Shown here one piece after another: positions 8,741-19,904 of a stretch of DNA of 45,010 bases. Source of the DNA: Methylococcaceae bacterium. GTDB taxonomy: Bacteria > Pseudomonadota > Gammaproteobacteria > Methylococcales > Methylomonadaceae. Location: contig DAOUTG010000012.1 in the NCBI GenBank assembly GCA_030626845.1, positions 1 to 45,010 of the forward strand, read 5' to 3'. The notes below the pieces were generated by a model that did not search any database, was not told the DNA's origin, and saw nothing but the letters and a program-made list of their open reading frames with translations. Made by a program: the position numbers and the translations under genes. Numbering within the stretch: the first letter of the stretch is position 1; each line of letters opens with the position of its first letter.

Positions 8741-10438
8741 CTAATCTAAATTATCGGTCACCGCGCCTTTAGAAGCTGAACTAACTAATTTAGCATATTT
8801 AGCTAAAACTCCACGGGTATAACGCGGGCTAGGTTGTTGCCATAACATTTTACGGCGGGAAATTTCTGCATCATTCACATGTAAGGTTAATTCTTTAGTT
8901 TCTGCATCAATGGTGATTTTATCACCATTTTTAATAATAGCGAGTGTACCACCAACGTAGGCTTCTGGGGTAATATGACCGACAACAAAGCCATGCGTTC
9001 CCCCTGAAAAACGCCCATCGGTAATTAAAGCCACATCATTACCTAATCCTTTACCCATGACGGCGGCTGTGGGTGATAACATTTCGCGCATTCCAGGTCC
9101 ACCTTGCGGCCCTTCATAACGAATAACAATCACATCCCCTTTAACAATTTCACCGTTTAAAATGCTGGTTAACGCTTGTTCTTCGGCTTCATAAACTTTA
9201 GCTGTGCCTGTAAAGACTAAACCTTCTTTTCCTGTAATTTTGGCGACACTGCCTTCTGTTGCAAGATTGCCATAAAGAATGGTTAAGTGACTGTCTTTTT
9301 TAATGGGATTATCAAAGGAGCGAATCATATCTTGTTGTTCAGGATAAGGTTTAACATCGGCTAAATTTTCAGCTAATGTTTTGCCTGTAACCGTTAAGCA
9401 ATCACCATGTAATAACCCTTTATCTAATAATTCTTTCATTAAGGGCTGAATCCCCCCAATTTCAATTAACTCTGCCATTTGATAACGGCCGCTAGGTTTT
9501 AAATCGGCAACCATCGGTACATTTGCGCCAATACGAGTAAAATCATCTAAGCTTAAATCAACCTCCGTGGCATTTGCCATGGCTAATAAATGCAAGACGG
9601 CATTGGTTGACCCGCCTAAAGCAATGACAATCGTAATTGCATTTTCAAAGGCTTCTTTGGTCATGATGTCGCGTGGCTTAATATCTTTTTTCAATAATGC
9701 TAAGACGGCTGCCCCTGCGTGTTCACAATCTAGGCGTTTATCTTCGGAGATTGCCGCTTGTGCTGAACTATTAGGTAAACTCATGCCTAAAGCTTCAATA
9801 GCAGAAGCCATTGTGTTTGCGGTATACATTCCGCCACAAGAACCCGCGCCTGGTATGGCTTTGGTTTCGATAGCTTTAAGTTCAGCATCATCAATCTTAT
9901 TATTAGCTCTTGCGCCTACTGCTTCAAATACGGAGACAACATCCAATTTTTTATTGTTATGACAACCTGGTAAAATCGTCCCCCCATAAACAAAAATACT
10001 GGGTCGATTTAAGCGTGATAAGGCCATTAAACAACCTGGCATGTTTTTGTCACAGCCACCAATCGCAACAATTCCATCAAATCCTTGACAGCCTACTACT
10101 GTTTCTATGGAATCTGCGATCACTTCACGTGAAACGAGGGAATATTTCATTCCTTCCGTTCCCATTGAAATACCATCAGAAATGGTAATGGTATTAAAAA
10201 TAACCGCTTTCCCCATTGCCTTATTAACCCCTTTAGCGGCATCATCGGCTAGTTTATTGATGTGCATGTTACAAGGTGTCACCATGCTCCATGTCGATGC
10301 AATCCCTATTTGGGGCTTTTTAAAATCATCTGGCTCAAAACCTACTGCATATAGCATGGCTCGACTAGGGGCGCGTTCCATACCATCAACGACTTGTGAT
10401 GAAAATTTACGAGTTTGTTTGTCCTTTGAATTAGCCAT
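8741..10438 (-). CDS. ilvD: Dihydroxy-acid dehydratase
   Basis: [71 protein letters not shown]. Confidence 0.97.
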   Translation of the reverse strand: MANSKDKQTRKFSSQVVDGMERAPSRAMLYAVGFEPDDFKKPQIGIASTWSMVTPCNMHINKLADDAAKGVNKAMGKAVIFNTITISDGISMGTEGMKYSLVSREVIADSIETVVGCQGFDGIVAIGGCDKNMPGCLMALSRLNRPSIFVYGGTILPGCHNNKKLDVVSVFEAVGARANNKIDDAELKAIETKAIPGAGSCGGMYTANTMASAIEALGMSLPNSSAQAAISEDKRLDCEHAGAAVLALLKKDIKPRDIMTKEAFENAITIVIALGGSTNAVLHLLAMANATEVDLSLDDFTRIGANVPMVADLKPSGRYQMAELIEIGGIQPLMKELLDKGLLHGDCLTVTGKTLAENLADVKPYPEQQDMIRSFDNPIKKDSHLTILYGNLATEGSVAKITGKEGLVFTGTAKVYEAEEQALTSILNGEIVKGDVIVIRYEGPQGGPGMREMLSPTAAVMGKGLGNDVALITDGRFSGGTHGFVVGHITPEAYVGGTLAIIKNGDKITIDAETKELTLHVNDAEISRRKMLWQQPSPRYTRGVLAKYAKLVSSASKGAVTDNLD

Positions 10439-10562
10439 AGGTTATTTCCTAAAAGATTTGAGATTTAAAGTAGGTACAAATAAAACATGTATTTTACGGT
10501 TCTTATATCGTATAAACTTAGTTTTTCTAATAGAGATTAGGCTTAATCTTTTAAACTAAAAT

Positions 10563-11225
10563 TTAATGCCAACTATTAGAACGTTTATTCCAGCCTAAAT
10601 TAGGTAATAAAAACCCAAGAATAATACTAAAAAAAACGGCCGTTCCCCCATATAAAAACCAATCTAATTTATTATTTGCTTTTAAGGTCTGGTTTTCTAA
10701 TTTGAGTTGCTCGAGATCTTTTTGAGTTTGAACGACTTCTTCTTGTAGTGTGTCACGTCGTTTTTTAATTTTAATAGCATTCGCTGCACTATACCGTATA
10801 TCTTCTAATTCTTGGGTTAATTTTTCGTGATCTATCGTTAATGCGTTTTTAGTGGTTTCAGCCGCTGTTGAATTACCTTTTTGCATTAAAAGCTCATTTT
10901 CTAATTCTTCATTTTCTTGTTTAAGCTTATCGCGCTCAGTAGTTATAGCTGCCAGAGATATTTTATCGGTAGGTTTATTAAGCGTATTTTTCGTCAAAAT
11001 AAAAGCATAACGTCCATTGGGCATCCGTACTTTGGAATAACTTGAACTTTTACGTTTAGACACATAAGTTAGTGGAGTCCCACTGGGAAGTATGGCAATA
11101 ACTTTACTTTTACTACTATCACCCGATCTAAGATTAATGTTTATATTATCAGTAATATAAATTGTTTTGGCATTAACCCAGCTACTGATTGTAAGTAATA
11201 AGAATATCAACGTTATTTTTTTCAC
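10563..11225 (-). CDS. TIGR04211-type SH3 domain protein
   Basis: Signal peptide VKKITLIFLLLTISSWVNA, SH3-like TIYITDNININLRSGDSSKSKVIAILPSGTPL, coiled coil, C-terminal TM. Called ORF reaches 11276; a GTG start at 11225 gives a cleaner signal peptide. Confidence 0.85.
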   Translation of the reverse strand: MKKITLIFLLLTISSWVNAKTIYITDNININLRSGDSSKSKVIAILPSGTPLTYVSKRKSSSYSKVRMPNGRYAFILTKNTLNKPTDKISLAAITTERDKLKQENEELENELLMQKGNSTAAETTKNALTIDHEKLTQELEDIRYSAANAIKIKKRRDTLQEEVVQTQKDLEQLKLENQTLKANNKLDWFLYGGTAVFFSIILGFLLPNLGWNKRSNSWH

Positions 11226-11266
11226 GAGGTTCTCTGTTATAAATTGAGGAGGTGATTTTAGCGAAT

Positions 11267-12169
11267 TTAACAACATATTAAAAATTCTAATAAGGCTTTT
11301 TGTGCATGAAGCCTATTTTCTGCTTCAATAAAAATCACACTTTGTTTACCATCTATGACTTCAGTCGCAACTTCTTCATTTCTATGTGCAGGTAAGCAGT
11401 GCATGAATAACGCATCCTTATTAGCCTGTGCCATTACTTTTGCATTGACCTGATAATTCTTAAAGGCTTGCTCACGCTTTTGTTGTTCTTGTTCTTGCCC
11501 CATACTAGCCCAAACATCAGTAACAATTAAATCAGCATTGTTTGCCGCTTCTTCAGGGGTATCAAATAATTGTATCCGTTCGTCTGCTGATTCTAAAATA
11601 GACCTAAGGGGTTGATAGTCTTTAGGCGTTGCAATATTAAGTTTAAAATCTAATAACATCGCTGCATTGATATAAGAATGGCACATATTATTGCCATCGC
11701 CTACCCAACAGACGGTTTTTTTTGCAATATCACCGCGTAATTCAAAATAAGTTTGCATATCAGCGAGTAGCTGGCAAGGATGTAACAAGTCGGTTAATGC
11801 GTTGATAATGGGAACACGTGAATGTTGTGCAAAGGTCGTTACGGTCGCATGGTCATAAGTGCGAATCATAATACAATCAACCATACTTGAAATAACTTTG
11901 GCACTATCAGCCAAAGGCTCTCCTCGTCCTAGTTGGGTATCTCTTGATGATAAAAATAAAGCACTTCCCCCTAATTGTGCCATGCCTGTCTCAAAGGAAA
12001 CACGAGTACGGGTTGATGATTTTTCAAAGATCATCGCTAATACTTTCCCTTTTAGCGGTTGAAAATCAGGATTACGATTATTTTTTAAGTCGATGGCTCT
12101 GGCAATTAATGCCCTAAATTCATCGCTGCTAAGGTCGTTCAAACTAATAAAGTGTCTTGGTTGAGTCAT
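11267..12169 (-). CDS. argF: Ornithine carbamoyltransferase
   Basis: [44 protein letters not shown]. Confidence 0.97.
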   Translation of the reverse strand: MTQPRHFISLNDLSSDEFRALIARAIDLKNNRNPDFQPLKGKVLAMIFEKSSTRTRVSFETGMAQLGGSALFLSSRDTQLGRGEPLADSAKVISSMVDCIMIRTYDHATVTTFAQHSRVPIINALTDLLHPCQLLADMQTYFELRGDIAKKTVCWVGDGNNMCHSYINAAMLLDFKLNIATPKDYQPLRSILESADERIQLFDTPEEAANNADLIVTDVWASMGQEQEQQKREQAFKNYQVNAKVMAQANKDALFMHCLPAHRNEEVATEVIDGKQSVIFIEAENRLHAQKALLEFLICC

Positions 12170-12171
12170 TA

Positions 12172-13344
12172 TTATTGCGTATATTCTTGAATTAGGGATG
12201 ATAATATTTCTACTAGAAGTTCTATTTGTTCATCATCTATCACTAAAGGTGGGAGTAGACGAATGGTTTTTTCATTGGTAACATTAATTAATAAGCTTTT
12301 TTGTAATGCCTGAGTCACTAACTCACTACAAGGAAATGTCAGGTCTAAACCAATCATTAACCCTTGATGGCGAATATGACTAACCTTTGTATTACCTTGT
12401 AATTTTTTTGTTAATAGCGAGGTGATTTTTTCACCTTTTTCTTGCGCTTTGGAGGCTAAATTTTCAGTGTCTAAGGTTTGTAAAACAGCAAGTGCTGCAC
12501 TGCAAGCTAAGGGATTACCGCCAAAAGTAGACCCGTGCATTCCTGCGGTTAATAGGGTTGCAGCTTTCCCTCGCGCTAAACATGCACCAATGGGAACGCC
12601 ATTTCCCAATCCTTTAGCTAAGGTACAAACATCGGGGAGAATATCGTTATGTTGATAAGATAAAAACCGCCCTGTTCGTCCAATACCTGTTTGGATTTCA
12701 TCGACCATCATTAATAATTGATGCTGATTACAAAGGTTACGGATATTATTTAAATAATTTGGTGACGGAATATGCACACCACCTTCCCCTTGTATCGGTT
12801 CAACTAATACAGCAATACACTCTTTATTTTTTGTAATCGCTTTTTTTAATGCAGAAGTATCATTAAATGGGATATGGATAAAGCCTTCAACTAAGGGTGT
12901 AAAACCTTGTTGTATTTTTGGGTTTCCTGTCGCACTTAAAGTCGCCATTGTTCGCCCATGGAAGCTTCTTTCCATGACGATAATCAATGGTTTTTCAATA
13001 CCTTGTTGATGTCCATAAACTCTGGCAATTTTAATAGCGGCTTCATTAGCTTCTGCGCCTGAATTACTGAAAAAAACATTCTCCATGCCACTTTTTTGGC
13101 ATAACTGCTTTGCCAATTGCTCTTGAGTCGCTATACCATATAAATTAGAGGTATGGATTAACGCTTCACTTTGTTTACAAATGGCTTTATGTACCGCAGG
13201 ATGTGCATGACCTAAGTTACAGACGGCAATTCCCGATAAGGCATCTAAATAACGTTTGCCTGCTTCATCCCAAAGCCACGCACCTTTACCGTGACTAAAG
13301 GTAACGGGTAAACGTCCATAGGTTGGCATAATATGACTACTCAT
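12172..13344 (-). CDS. argD: Acetylornithine aminotransferase
   Basis: [44 protein letters not shown]-lysine region. Confidence 0.95.
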   Translation of the reverse strand: MSSHIMPTYGRLPVTFSHGKGAWLWDEAGKRYLDALSGIAVCNLGHAHPAVHKAICKQSEALIHTSNLYGIATQEQLAKQLCQKSGMENVFFSNSGAEANEAAIKIARVYGHQQGIEKPLIIVMERSFHGRTMATLSATGNPKIQQGFTPLVEGFIHIPFNDTSALKKAITKNKECIAVLVEPIQGEGGVHIPSPNYLNNIRNLCNQHQLLMMVDEIQTGIGRTGRFLSYQHNDILPDVCTLAKGLGNGVPIGACLARGKAATLLTAGMHGSTFGGNPLACSAALAVLQTLDTENLASKAQEKGEKITSLLTKKLQGNTKVSHIRHQGLMIGLDLTFPCSELVTQALQKSLLINVTNEKTIRLLPPLVIDDEQIELLVEILSSLIQEYTQ

Positions 13345-13433
13345 GACATTCTATCCTGTGCTAAAACAAAAAAGGCAGCCTTAAGCTACCTGTCAAAAAA
13401 CCTTTAATTATAATTTTCTATTTCTTTTCTAGC

Positions 13434-13463
13434 AAGCCTTTGTTTTTAAATAAGGCTTTTTTT
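13434..13463 (+). terminator. Terminator-like hairpin plus T-tract upstream of grxD
   Basis: AAGCCTT ... AAGGCTT followed by TTTTTT, in the divergent argD/grxD intergenic region. Confidence 0.4.
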
Positions 13464-13509
13464 ATTATTCTATTCTTGATAGTATTACTGGGTTTTATTA
13501 TTTTTAAGA

Positions 13510-13839
13510 GTGAACCCTATGGATGTTATTGAAAAAATTAAAGAGCAACTCTCTAATTCTGTTGTTTTATACATGAAAGGCACACCTGATTTTCCACAGT
13601 GTGGTTTTTCAGGACAAGTAATACAAGCATTACAAGCTTGTGGTGCTAAATTTACTTATATCAATATTTTAGAAGATGCTGAATTAAGAGAAGAGTTAAA
13701 AACTTACTCAAACTGGCCAACCTACCCTCAGCTTTATATCAAAGGGGAATTAGTTGGCGGTTGTGATATTATTATGGATCTTCATGGTAAAAAGCAATTA
13801 GAGAAAATGATAACAGCGGCAAATGCTGAGATTAAGTAA
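13510..13839 (+). CDS. grxD: Grx4-type monothiol glutaredoxin
   Basis: VVLYMKGTPDFPQCGFSGQVIQAL CGFS motif, NWPTYPQLYIKGELVGGCDI. GTG (13510) or ATG (13519) start. Confidence 0.95.
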   Translation: MNPMDVIEKIKEQLSNSVVLYMKGTPDFPQCGFSGQVIQALQACGAKFTYINILEDAELREELKTYSNWPTYPQLYIKGELVGGCDIIMDLHGKKQLEKMITAANAEIK

Positions 13840-13853
13840 ATAGAACTAAGGTG

Positions 13854-13880
13854 AGCCATCTGGAAAGGATGGCTTTTCCT
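13854..13880 (+). terminator. Rho-independent-like terminator after grxD
   Basis: AGCCATC-tggaaag-GATGGCT followed by a T-rich stretch. Confidence 0.55.
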
Positions 13881-13913
13881 CTTTGTTTTCATTTTTAAAA
13901 TAATTTCATTTTT

Positions 13914-14522
13914 ATGTCAGCTATTATTCGCAATCAAGGTTTACAAGATTATCACTCTATTTGGCAAGCTATGTTACAGTTCACTCAAGAACGTACCGCT
14001 AATACTAGAGATGAAATATGGGTTGTTGAACATCCCTCTGTTTATACCTTTGGTTTGAATGTTAAAGCAGAACATTTGCTAGAGCGAGTGGATATTCCTA
14101 TTGTCAATTCAGATAGAGGAGGGCAAATTACTTATCATGCACCAGGGCAACTGATTATCTATACATTGCTTAACATTGAGCGTTTAAGATTGAATGTTCG
14201 TCAATTAGTGACTCTGTTAGAGCAGGTAATGATTAGTACATTAGCTCAATATGGTCTTAAAGCAACAGCAAAAGCAGAAGCCCCTGGGGTTTATATTAAT
14301 AATAAAAAAATTGGCTCGATTGGTTTAAGGATCAAAAAAGGCTGTAGTTATCATGGGTTAAGCCTTAATAATACACTAGATTTAACGCCTTTTGATTCTA
14401 TTAATACCTGTGGTTTTAAAGATTTAGAAGTGACTAAACTTCAAAATTTTAACATCAATATTAATAACCACGAATTAGCCATTTCTATTCTTCACGCCTT
14501 ATTTACGGCAATAACACTATGA
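13914..14522 (+). CDS. lipB: Octanoyltransferase
   Basis: [44 protein letters not shown]. Confidence 0.96.
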   Translation: MSAIIRNQGLQDYHSIWQAMLQFTQERTANTRDEIWVVEHPSVYTFGLNVKAEHLLERVDIPIVNSDRGGQITYHAPGQLIIYTLLNIERLRLNVRQLVTLLEQVMISTLAQYGLKATAKAEAPGVYINNKKIGSIGLRIKKGCSYHGLSLNNTLDLTPFDSINTCGFKDLEVTKLQNFNININNHELAISILHALFTAITL

Positions 14523-15493
14523 GTTTTAAAGCCCCATCACGTTTAACTCCCAGCTCTCATCAACGTAACAGCGAGAAATTAGCAAAAATTCCTATTAAAG
14601 TTCAACCAACAGATAAACCTTTACGAAAACCTGATTGGATCAGAGTTAAATTAGCGGGAAGTGAAAAGGTCCGTCAATTACAGCAGGTTTTGAGAAAGAA
14701 TAATTTACACACCGTTTGTGAAGAAGCAGCTTGCCCTAATATGGGAGAATGTTTTCATCAAGGGACGGCAACTTTTATGATAATGGGAGATTTGTGTACC
14801 CGCCGCTGTCCTTTTTGTGATGTCGCCCATGGAAAACCCTTGGCGTTAGATGCTCAAGAACCGATTATGTTAGCTGAAACAATTAAACAAATGGCTCTTA
14901 ATTATGTCGTCATTACTTCGGTTAATCGTGATGATTTACGTGATGCGGGGGCTGGACATTTTGCTAACTGTATTAATGAAATTCGTCAACTGAGTCCTAA
15001 AACTCGCATTGAAATTTTAGTGCCTGATTTTCGAGGGCGGGTTTTAAAAGCGTTAGACATTTTACAGCAAGCTGCCTGTGATGTTTTTAATCATAATCTT
15101 GAAACCGTTCCAAGACTCTATCCGCAAGCACGTCCAGGGGCAGATTATCACCTTTCGCTACAATTATTACAGCAATATAAACTAAGATTACCTCATGTAG
15201 CGACTAAATCAGGATTAATGCTGGGTTTAGGCGAATTACCCGAAGAAGTGATTCAGGTTATGAAAGATTTACTTGAGCATGGCTGTTCTATGTTAACTTT
15301 AGGACAATATTTACAACCGAGTAGAGATCATTTAGCGGTTAAAGAATATATTCCTCCTGAACAATTTAATGACTATGCAGAAATTGCAAAAGATTTAGGT
15401 TTTAAACAAGTAGCTAGTGCGCCTCTCGTGCGCTCGTCGTATCATGCAGATTTGCAAGCGCAAAATTTATTACTTGCCACGAGTAAAAACTAG
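14519..15493 (+). CDS. lipA: Lipoyl synthase
   Basis: [13 protein letters not shown] and [12 protein letters not shown] FeS motifs; ATGA overlap with lipB. Confidence 0.97.
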   Translation: MSFKAPSRLTPSSHQRNSEKLAKIPIKVQPTDKPLRKPDWIRVKLAGSEKVRQLQQVLRKNNLHTVCEEAACPNMGECFHQGTATFMIMGDLCTRRCPFCDVAHGKPLALDAQEPIMLAETIKQMALNYVVITSVNRDDLRDAGAGHFANCINEIRQLSPKTRIEILVPDFRGRVLKALDILQQAACDVFNHNLETVPRLYPQARPGADYHLSLQLLQQYKLRLPHVATKSGLMLGLGELPEEVIQVMKDLLEHGCSMLTLGQYLQPSRDHLAVKEYIPPEQFNDYAEIAKDLGFKQVASAPLVRSSYHADLQAQNLLLATSKN

Positions 15494-15636
15494 CGACTTT
15501 AAGTTCAAGTCTTTAGCGTTACTATGATGAGTCGGATGTAAGAAGCCTTTTAAACTTAACCCCTTTGAAAGATAGAAAAGTGATTATTTACTAATGAAAG
15601 TAATACTTAGTCATAAAATAGCATTAAACCCCGTTA

Positions 15637-16041
15637 TTAACCTTCACGATAACAAGCATTAGAACTAGCTGTTTCCCATAATACGACTTGATCAACATTA
15701 AAGCCTTGTTGTTTAACATATTGAAAAATCATTTGAGCCAAGACTTCTGCAGTAGGGTGTTCCTCTATTGCCATAAAACGTTCATTTTGTGCTTTGAGCA
15801 AAGGAATAATGGGATCATTTTTATGCAGTAAAAAATTATGATCTAAAATTTTATCTACATAGGATTCTACACACGCTTTAACATCAGAAAAATCACAAAC
15901 CATACTTTGCTCATTCAATTGTTGCTGTTTAATTGAAATTGAGGCTTTGACACTGTGTCCGTGTAAGTGGCGGCATTTACCTGAATGATTCATCAAACGG
16001 TGACCGTAACAAAAATAAACTTCTTTAGTAATAATAAACAT
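15637..16041 (-). CDS. 6-pyruvoyl-tetrahydropterin synthase / QueD family protein
   Basis: YFCYGHRLMNHSGKCRHLHGHSVKASI, LDHNFLLHKND, WETASSNACY. Confidence 0.88.
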   Translation of the reverse strand: MFIITKEVYFCYGHRLMNHSGKCRHLHGHSVKASISIKQQQLNEQSMVCDFSDVKACVESYVDKILDHNFLLHKNDPIIPLLKAQNERFMAIEEHPTAEVLAQMIFQYVKQQGFNVDQVVLWETASSNACYREG

Positions 16042-16058
16042 AATTTAAATAGCGACTA

Positions 16059-16361
16059 TTATTCAGGAGTTGAGGTTTCAAGGGTTGCCCCTATTTCAAA
16101 TTCACTATTGTCTAAAGCGACAATCCTAATCACGGTGGCTTTTCCTCTCATCGGTGGGGTTAGCGTTTGTTGAGGATTTATAATCACATCAAATAAGTCC
16201 CCAATATTTAAATTGTCGGTCGTAATAAAAGAAACCCCTGCACCACTCAATGTAGTACAACGACCCATATAAACATTTCCCTCCTGATTATCGTGTTTAC
16301 GATGAATTTCACAATCCACCTGCATTCTGAAAAATTCACGCTTTTCTTTAAAATCAGCCAT
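16059..16361 (-). CDS. PilZ domain protein
   Basis: KREFFRMQVDCEIHRKH...TTLSGAGVSFITTDNLNIGDLFDVII. Confidence 0.85.
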   Translation of the reverse strand: MADFKEKREFFRMQVDCEIHRKHDNQEGNVYMGRCTTLSGAGVSFITTDNLNIGDLFDVIINPQQTLTPPMRGKATVIRIVALDNSEFEIGATLETSTPE

Positions 16362-16608
16362 TTTAAAAAACCTTATACTAATAACTAAGATTAAATTTTA
16401 CTATAAAAATAGCTTAATAGGGTTTGATTTATAGAGAACACTGACTATTAGGCTAAATTTGTGTAAACTTTACCTTGTAATCGACAACTTATCCTAATAT
16501 AAATAGACAACCTAAAATATAGCCTGATATTTATCAAAAATAACATTTAAGTGTTTACACGGAAAGATGTTTAAGACCTTCCATTAATTTATAGCATCAG
16601 AGTCAATA

Positions 16609-17622
16609 ATGAACAAAAAAACCGTTCTTACAGGTATAACTACGACGGGAACACCGCATTTAGGTAATTATGTGGGGGCTATACGTCCTGCAATTGCTGC
16701 CAGTAAAAATGCAGAACTAACCCCCTTTTATTTTTTAGCCGATTATCACGCGTTGATTAAATGTCAACAACCCGAATTAGTCAAGCAATCCAGTTTGGAA
16801 ATTGCCGCGACATGGCTTGCTTTAGGGTTAGATACCTCTAATGCGGTTTTTTATCGCCAATCTGATGTGCCTGAAATTATGGAACTCACTTGGATGTTGA
16901 CTTGTGTTACCGCAAAAGGGTTAATGAACCGTTCTCATGCTTATAAAGCGGTGGTAGCAGAAAATGAGCAAGCTAAGGATCAAGACCCAGATAAAGGCAT
17001 AACAATGGGTTTATTTAGTTATCCTGTGTTAATGGCGGCGGATATCTTAATGTTTAACGCGCATCAAGTGCCTGTGGGTAAAGATCAAATTCAGCATATT
17101 GAAATGGCAAGAGATATTGCCAGTCGTTTTAATCATATTTATGGGGAACATTTCACCCTGCCCAAAGCTATTATTGATGACAATAGTGCAACCTTACTGG
17201 GTTTAGACGGGCGTAAAATGAGTAAAAGTTATAATAATACCATTCCTCTATTTGCCCCTGAAAAGAAACTTAAAAAATTAATTAATAAGATCAAAACCAA
17301 TTCTTTAGAACCTGGTGAGCCTAAAGAGCCTGATAATTGTACCTTGTTTAGTACCTATAAAGCTTTTGCAAGCACGAGTGAAGTTGAAAATGTACGCAAA
17401 CTTTATGCAGAAGGCATTGCTTGGGGAGAAATGAAAAAGCTATTATTTGAACATATTAATGAGCAAGTCGCCCCGGCAAGAGAACGCTATGATACTTTAT
17501 TAAAAGCTCCTAAACATATTGAAGAGGAATTATTGGAAGGGGCGAAAAAAGCCCGTGCTATTTCTAAGCCTTTTATTAAAGAATTACGCAAAGCGGTCGG
17601 TATTTCGACCATTTCCATTTAG
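16609..17622 (+). CDS. trpS: Tryptophan--tRNA ligase
   Basis: [20 protein letters not shown] (HIGH-like), [18 protein letters not shown] (KMSKS). Confidence 0.97.
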   Translation: MNKKTVLTGITTTGTPHLGNYVGAIRPAIAASKNAELTPFYFLADYHALIKCQQPELVKQSSLEIAATWLALGLDTSNAVFYRQSDVPEIMELTWMLTCVTAKGLMNRSHAYKAVVAENEQAKDQDPDKGITMGLFSYPVLMAADILMFNAHQVPVGKDQIQHIEMARDIASRFNHIYGEHFTLPKAIIDDNSATLLGLDGRKMSKSYNNTIPLFAPEKKLKKLINKIKTNSLEPGEPKEPDNCTLFSTYKAFASTSEVENVRKLYAEGIAWGEMKKLLFEHINEQVAPARERYDTLLKAPKHIEEELLEGAKKARAISKPFIKELRKAVGISTISI

Positions 17623-17646
17623 ATTATAACTTAACATTTTTTAATT

Positions 17647-17889
17647 ATGACGACAACTATTTCAAATAATGCTTTAATTTATGCGGTTCTCGCTTTAAAT
17701 AGCGAAATTTCTCTACAAAAAGAATACCTAGATTCTCCTGATATTTCAGTTGAAGAACGTGAAGAAGAACAAGAAATTCTTGATGATGTTGAACAAGCTT
17801 TTATGGAATTTATTGATTTATACAAAAAACGTTGCAAGATAGATTCACAATTACCTAAGATTGATGAATTATTAACTGACGAGTTATAA
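17647..17889 (+). CDS. Small acidic hypothetical protein
   Basis: 80 aa ORF, tightly spaced between trpS and the arsC-like gene. Confidence 0.7.
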   Translation: MTTTISNNALIYAVLALNSEISLQKEYLDSPDISVEEREEEQEILDDVEQAFMEFIDLYKKRCKIDSQLPKIDELLTDEL

Positions 17890-17891
17890 AC

Positions 17892-18233
17892 ATGTATACA
17901 CTTTATGGAATCACGAGTTGTAGTACGGTTACTAAAGCCCGCCGTTTTTTGGAAGAAAATAACTGTGATTATCAGTTTTATGATTTAAAAAAACAGCCTG
18001 TTACGATAAAGCTAATCAGTGAATTAGAAGCGCGAGTAGGTTGGGAGCTAATGCTTAATAAGCGCAGTACAACCTGGCGACAACTTGATGAAAATCAAAA
18101 AGAAGACGTGGATCAGCACAAGGCCATTACCTTAATGACTGAAAAACCCACTTTAATTAAACGTCCCTTATTGGATACGGGTGAAAATATATTACTCGGA
18201 TTTAAAACTGAAGCGTATCAAGAAATTTTATGA
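17892..18233 (+). CDS. ArsC/Spx-family reductase (YffB-like)
   Basis: YGITSCSTVTKARRFLEENN...LMLNKRSTTWRQL...PTLIKRPLLD; overlaps the dapE start, as in the yffB-dapE pair. Confidence 0.9.
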   Translation: MYTLYGITSCSTVTKARRFLEENNCDYQFYDLKKQPVTIKLISELEARVGWELMLNKRSTTWRQLDENQKEDVDQHKAITLMTEKPTLIKRPLLDTGENILLGFKTEAYQEIL

Positions 18234-19357
18234 GTGAAACATTAACTTTATTAGAAGATTTAATTAAACGTGAATCAGTTACTCCGCTTGATGCAGGTTG
18301 TCAGGCTGTATTAGTTCAACGTTTAAGTCAGTTTGGTTTTAAAGAAGAGCGTTTAGATTTTGGAGACACTCAAAATATTTGGCTTAGACGTGGAAAGGCG
18401 AAACCCTTATTTGTTTTTTTAGGACATACGGATGTTGTCCCTACGGGGGATTTAGACGCATGGGATTTTCCACCGTTTGAACCGACAATTAAAGAAGGTT
18501 TGCTTTACGGCCGTGGCACTGCGGATATGAAAGGGGGAATTGCTTGTTTTATCACTGCGGTAGAACGTTTTGTTCAACAATATCCCGATCATCAAGGCTC
18601 AATTGCATTAATGATTACTAGTGATGAAGAAGGGTGTGCAAAAAATGGCGTGGTTAAAGTTGTTGATGTTTTAGAGCAACGAGGTGAAAAAATTGATTGG
18701 TGTTTGGTCGGTGAGCCTTCAAGTGAAAAACAAGTGGGTGATGTGATTAAAGTAGGGCGGCGCGGATCTTTATGCGCGGTTTTAACCATTCATGGCATAC
18801 AAGGGCATGTTGCCTATCCTCATAAAGCGGATAATCCCATTCATAATTTTGCGCCTGCATTAAAAACATTAACCGAAGAAATTTGGGATCAGGGAAATCA
18901 ATTTTTTCCACCGACAAGCTTACAAGTTTCTAATATTAATAGCGGAACGGGCGCTGAAAATATTATTCCTGGTGATCTTGAAGTCCTGTTTAATCTACGT
19001 TTTTCGACAGAATTAAATGCTGATATTATCAAACAACGAGTTCATGCCATTTTAGATCAATATTCATTTGATTATGATTTAGACTGGCGATTATCTGGAA
19101 ATCCTTTTTTAACTTCCAGCGGCGCATTGATTGATGCAGCCCATGATGCGATTAAAAAAGTAACAGGACTTCAGACTTTAGATGATACAGGGGGGGGGAC
19201 TTCGGACGGGCGTTTTATTGCACCGACAGGGGCTGAGATTATTGAACTAGGACATCTAAATAGCACTATTCATAAAGTCAATGAAAATATAGCGGTGGCT
19301 GATTTAGAAGTTTTAAGTGAAATTTATCAGAGGATGTTAGAGGGTTTGTTGAATTAA
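18230..19357 (+). CDS. dapE: Succinyl-diaminopimelate desuccinylase
   Basis: FLGHTDVVPTGDLDAWDFPPFEP, GRGTADMKGGIACF, SDEEGCAKNG, DDTGGGTSDGRFI. Confidence 0.96.
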   Translation: MSETLTLLEDLIKRESVTPLDAGCQAVLVQRLSQFGFKEERLDFGDTQNIWLRRGKAKPLFVFLGHTDVVPTGDLDAWDFPPFEPTIKEGLLYGRGTADMKGGIACFITAVERFVQQYPDHQGSIALMITSDEEGCAKNGVVKVVDVLEQRGEKIDWCLVGEPSSEKQVGDVIKVGRRGSLCAVLTIHGIQGHVAYPHKADNPIHNFAPALKTLTEEIWDQGNQFFPPTSLQVSNINSGTGAENIIPGDLEVLFNLRFSTELNADIIKQRVHAILDQYSFDYDLDWRLSGNPFLTSSGALIDAAHDAIKKVTGLQTLDDTGGGTSDGRFIAPTGAEIIELGHLNSTIHKVNENIAVADLEVLSEIYQRMLEGLLN

Positions 19358-19417
19358 AATTTCTTAAATTTTTTCCTCATCCCACATGGTTTATGAGACA
19401 ATTTATTAAGAACTAAA

Positions 19418-19594
19418 GTAACTACTTAGGTTATTATTTACTAGGCTATAGAGAAACTTATAGAGAGTAGCCCATATGTAGCTTGCGAAATACGGGGTGT
19501 TTGGCAAAATGTTTTATGATATTTTTAACAAATGATTGTACCCCCTCCCATATTCCGCAAGCTACATACGGGCTACAACTACCTGAGTAGTTAC
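19418..19594. repeat. Nested imperfect inverted-repeat (MITE-like) element
   Basis: Outer arms GTAACTACTTAGGT (19418-19431) and ACCTGAGTAGTTAC (19581-19594). Inner arms TAGCCCATATGTAGCTTGCGAAATACGGGG (19468-19497) and CCCCCTCCCATATTCCGCAAGCTACATACGGGCTA (19541-19575). Confidence 0.7.
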
Positions 19595-19625
19595 GAATTA
19601 AACTATTAAAAATAATGAACTACAA

Positions 19626-19851
19626 ATGAAACGAACAAAAGTTAGAAACCTTACAGCAAATACGCTACCTGAGATTGTAGAAGTTTATCAACGAGGAAAT
19701 TTTAAGGAAAAATAGCCCATTAATATTTCTTTGAATCTAGTTGATATTAGTTTTGTGAAAGCAAAAGAACAGGAAATAATAATTTTTTCAGGAAATTATT
19801 GGAGCATTAGTGCATAATTATGCAGCAGGGAAAATTAAATTAGAAATTTAG
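19626..19851 (+). pseudogene. Degenerate short-ORF debris
   Basis: MKRTKVRNLTANTLPEIVEVYQRGNFKEK* then a shifted frame reading SLNLVDISFVKAKEQEII and QEIIGALVHNYAAGKIKLEI*; looks like a frameshifted small protein. Confidence 0.4.
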
Positions 19852-19904
19852 TAAAAAAAAGTGTTTTGAATATATTTAACTAGTTTACATATTGAGAGAA
19901 TAAA

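Noticed and set aside
9567-10559. Plus-strand ORFs 9567-9962, 9910-10188, 10107-10559
   Set aside because: Antisense to ilvD, which is unambiguous; no coding signature of their own.
14519-14522. lipB/lipA ATGA overlap
   Set aside because: Normal translational coupling, not unusual.
15985-16173. 62-aa plus-strand ORF
   Set aside because: Spans the 3' end of the PilZ gene and start of the PTPS gene on the other strand; spurious.
16362-16608. Possible trp leader/T-box upstream of trpS
   Set aside because: No short Trp-rich leader ORF or T-box consensus recognised; ordinary AT-rich intergenic sequence.
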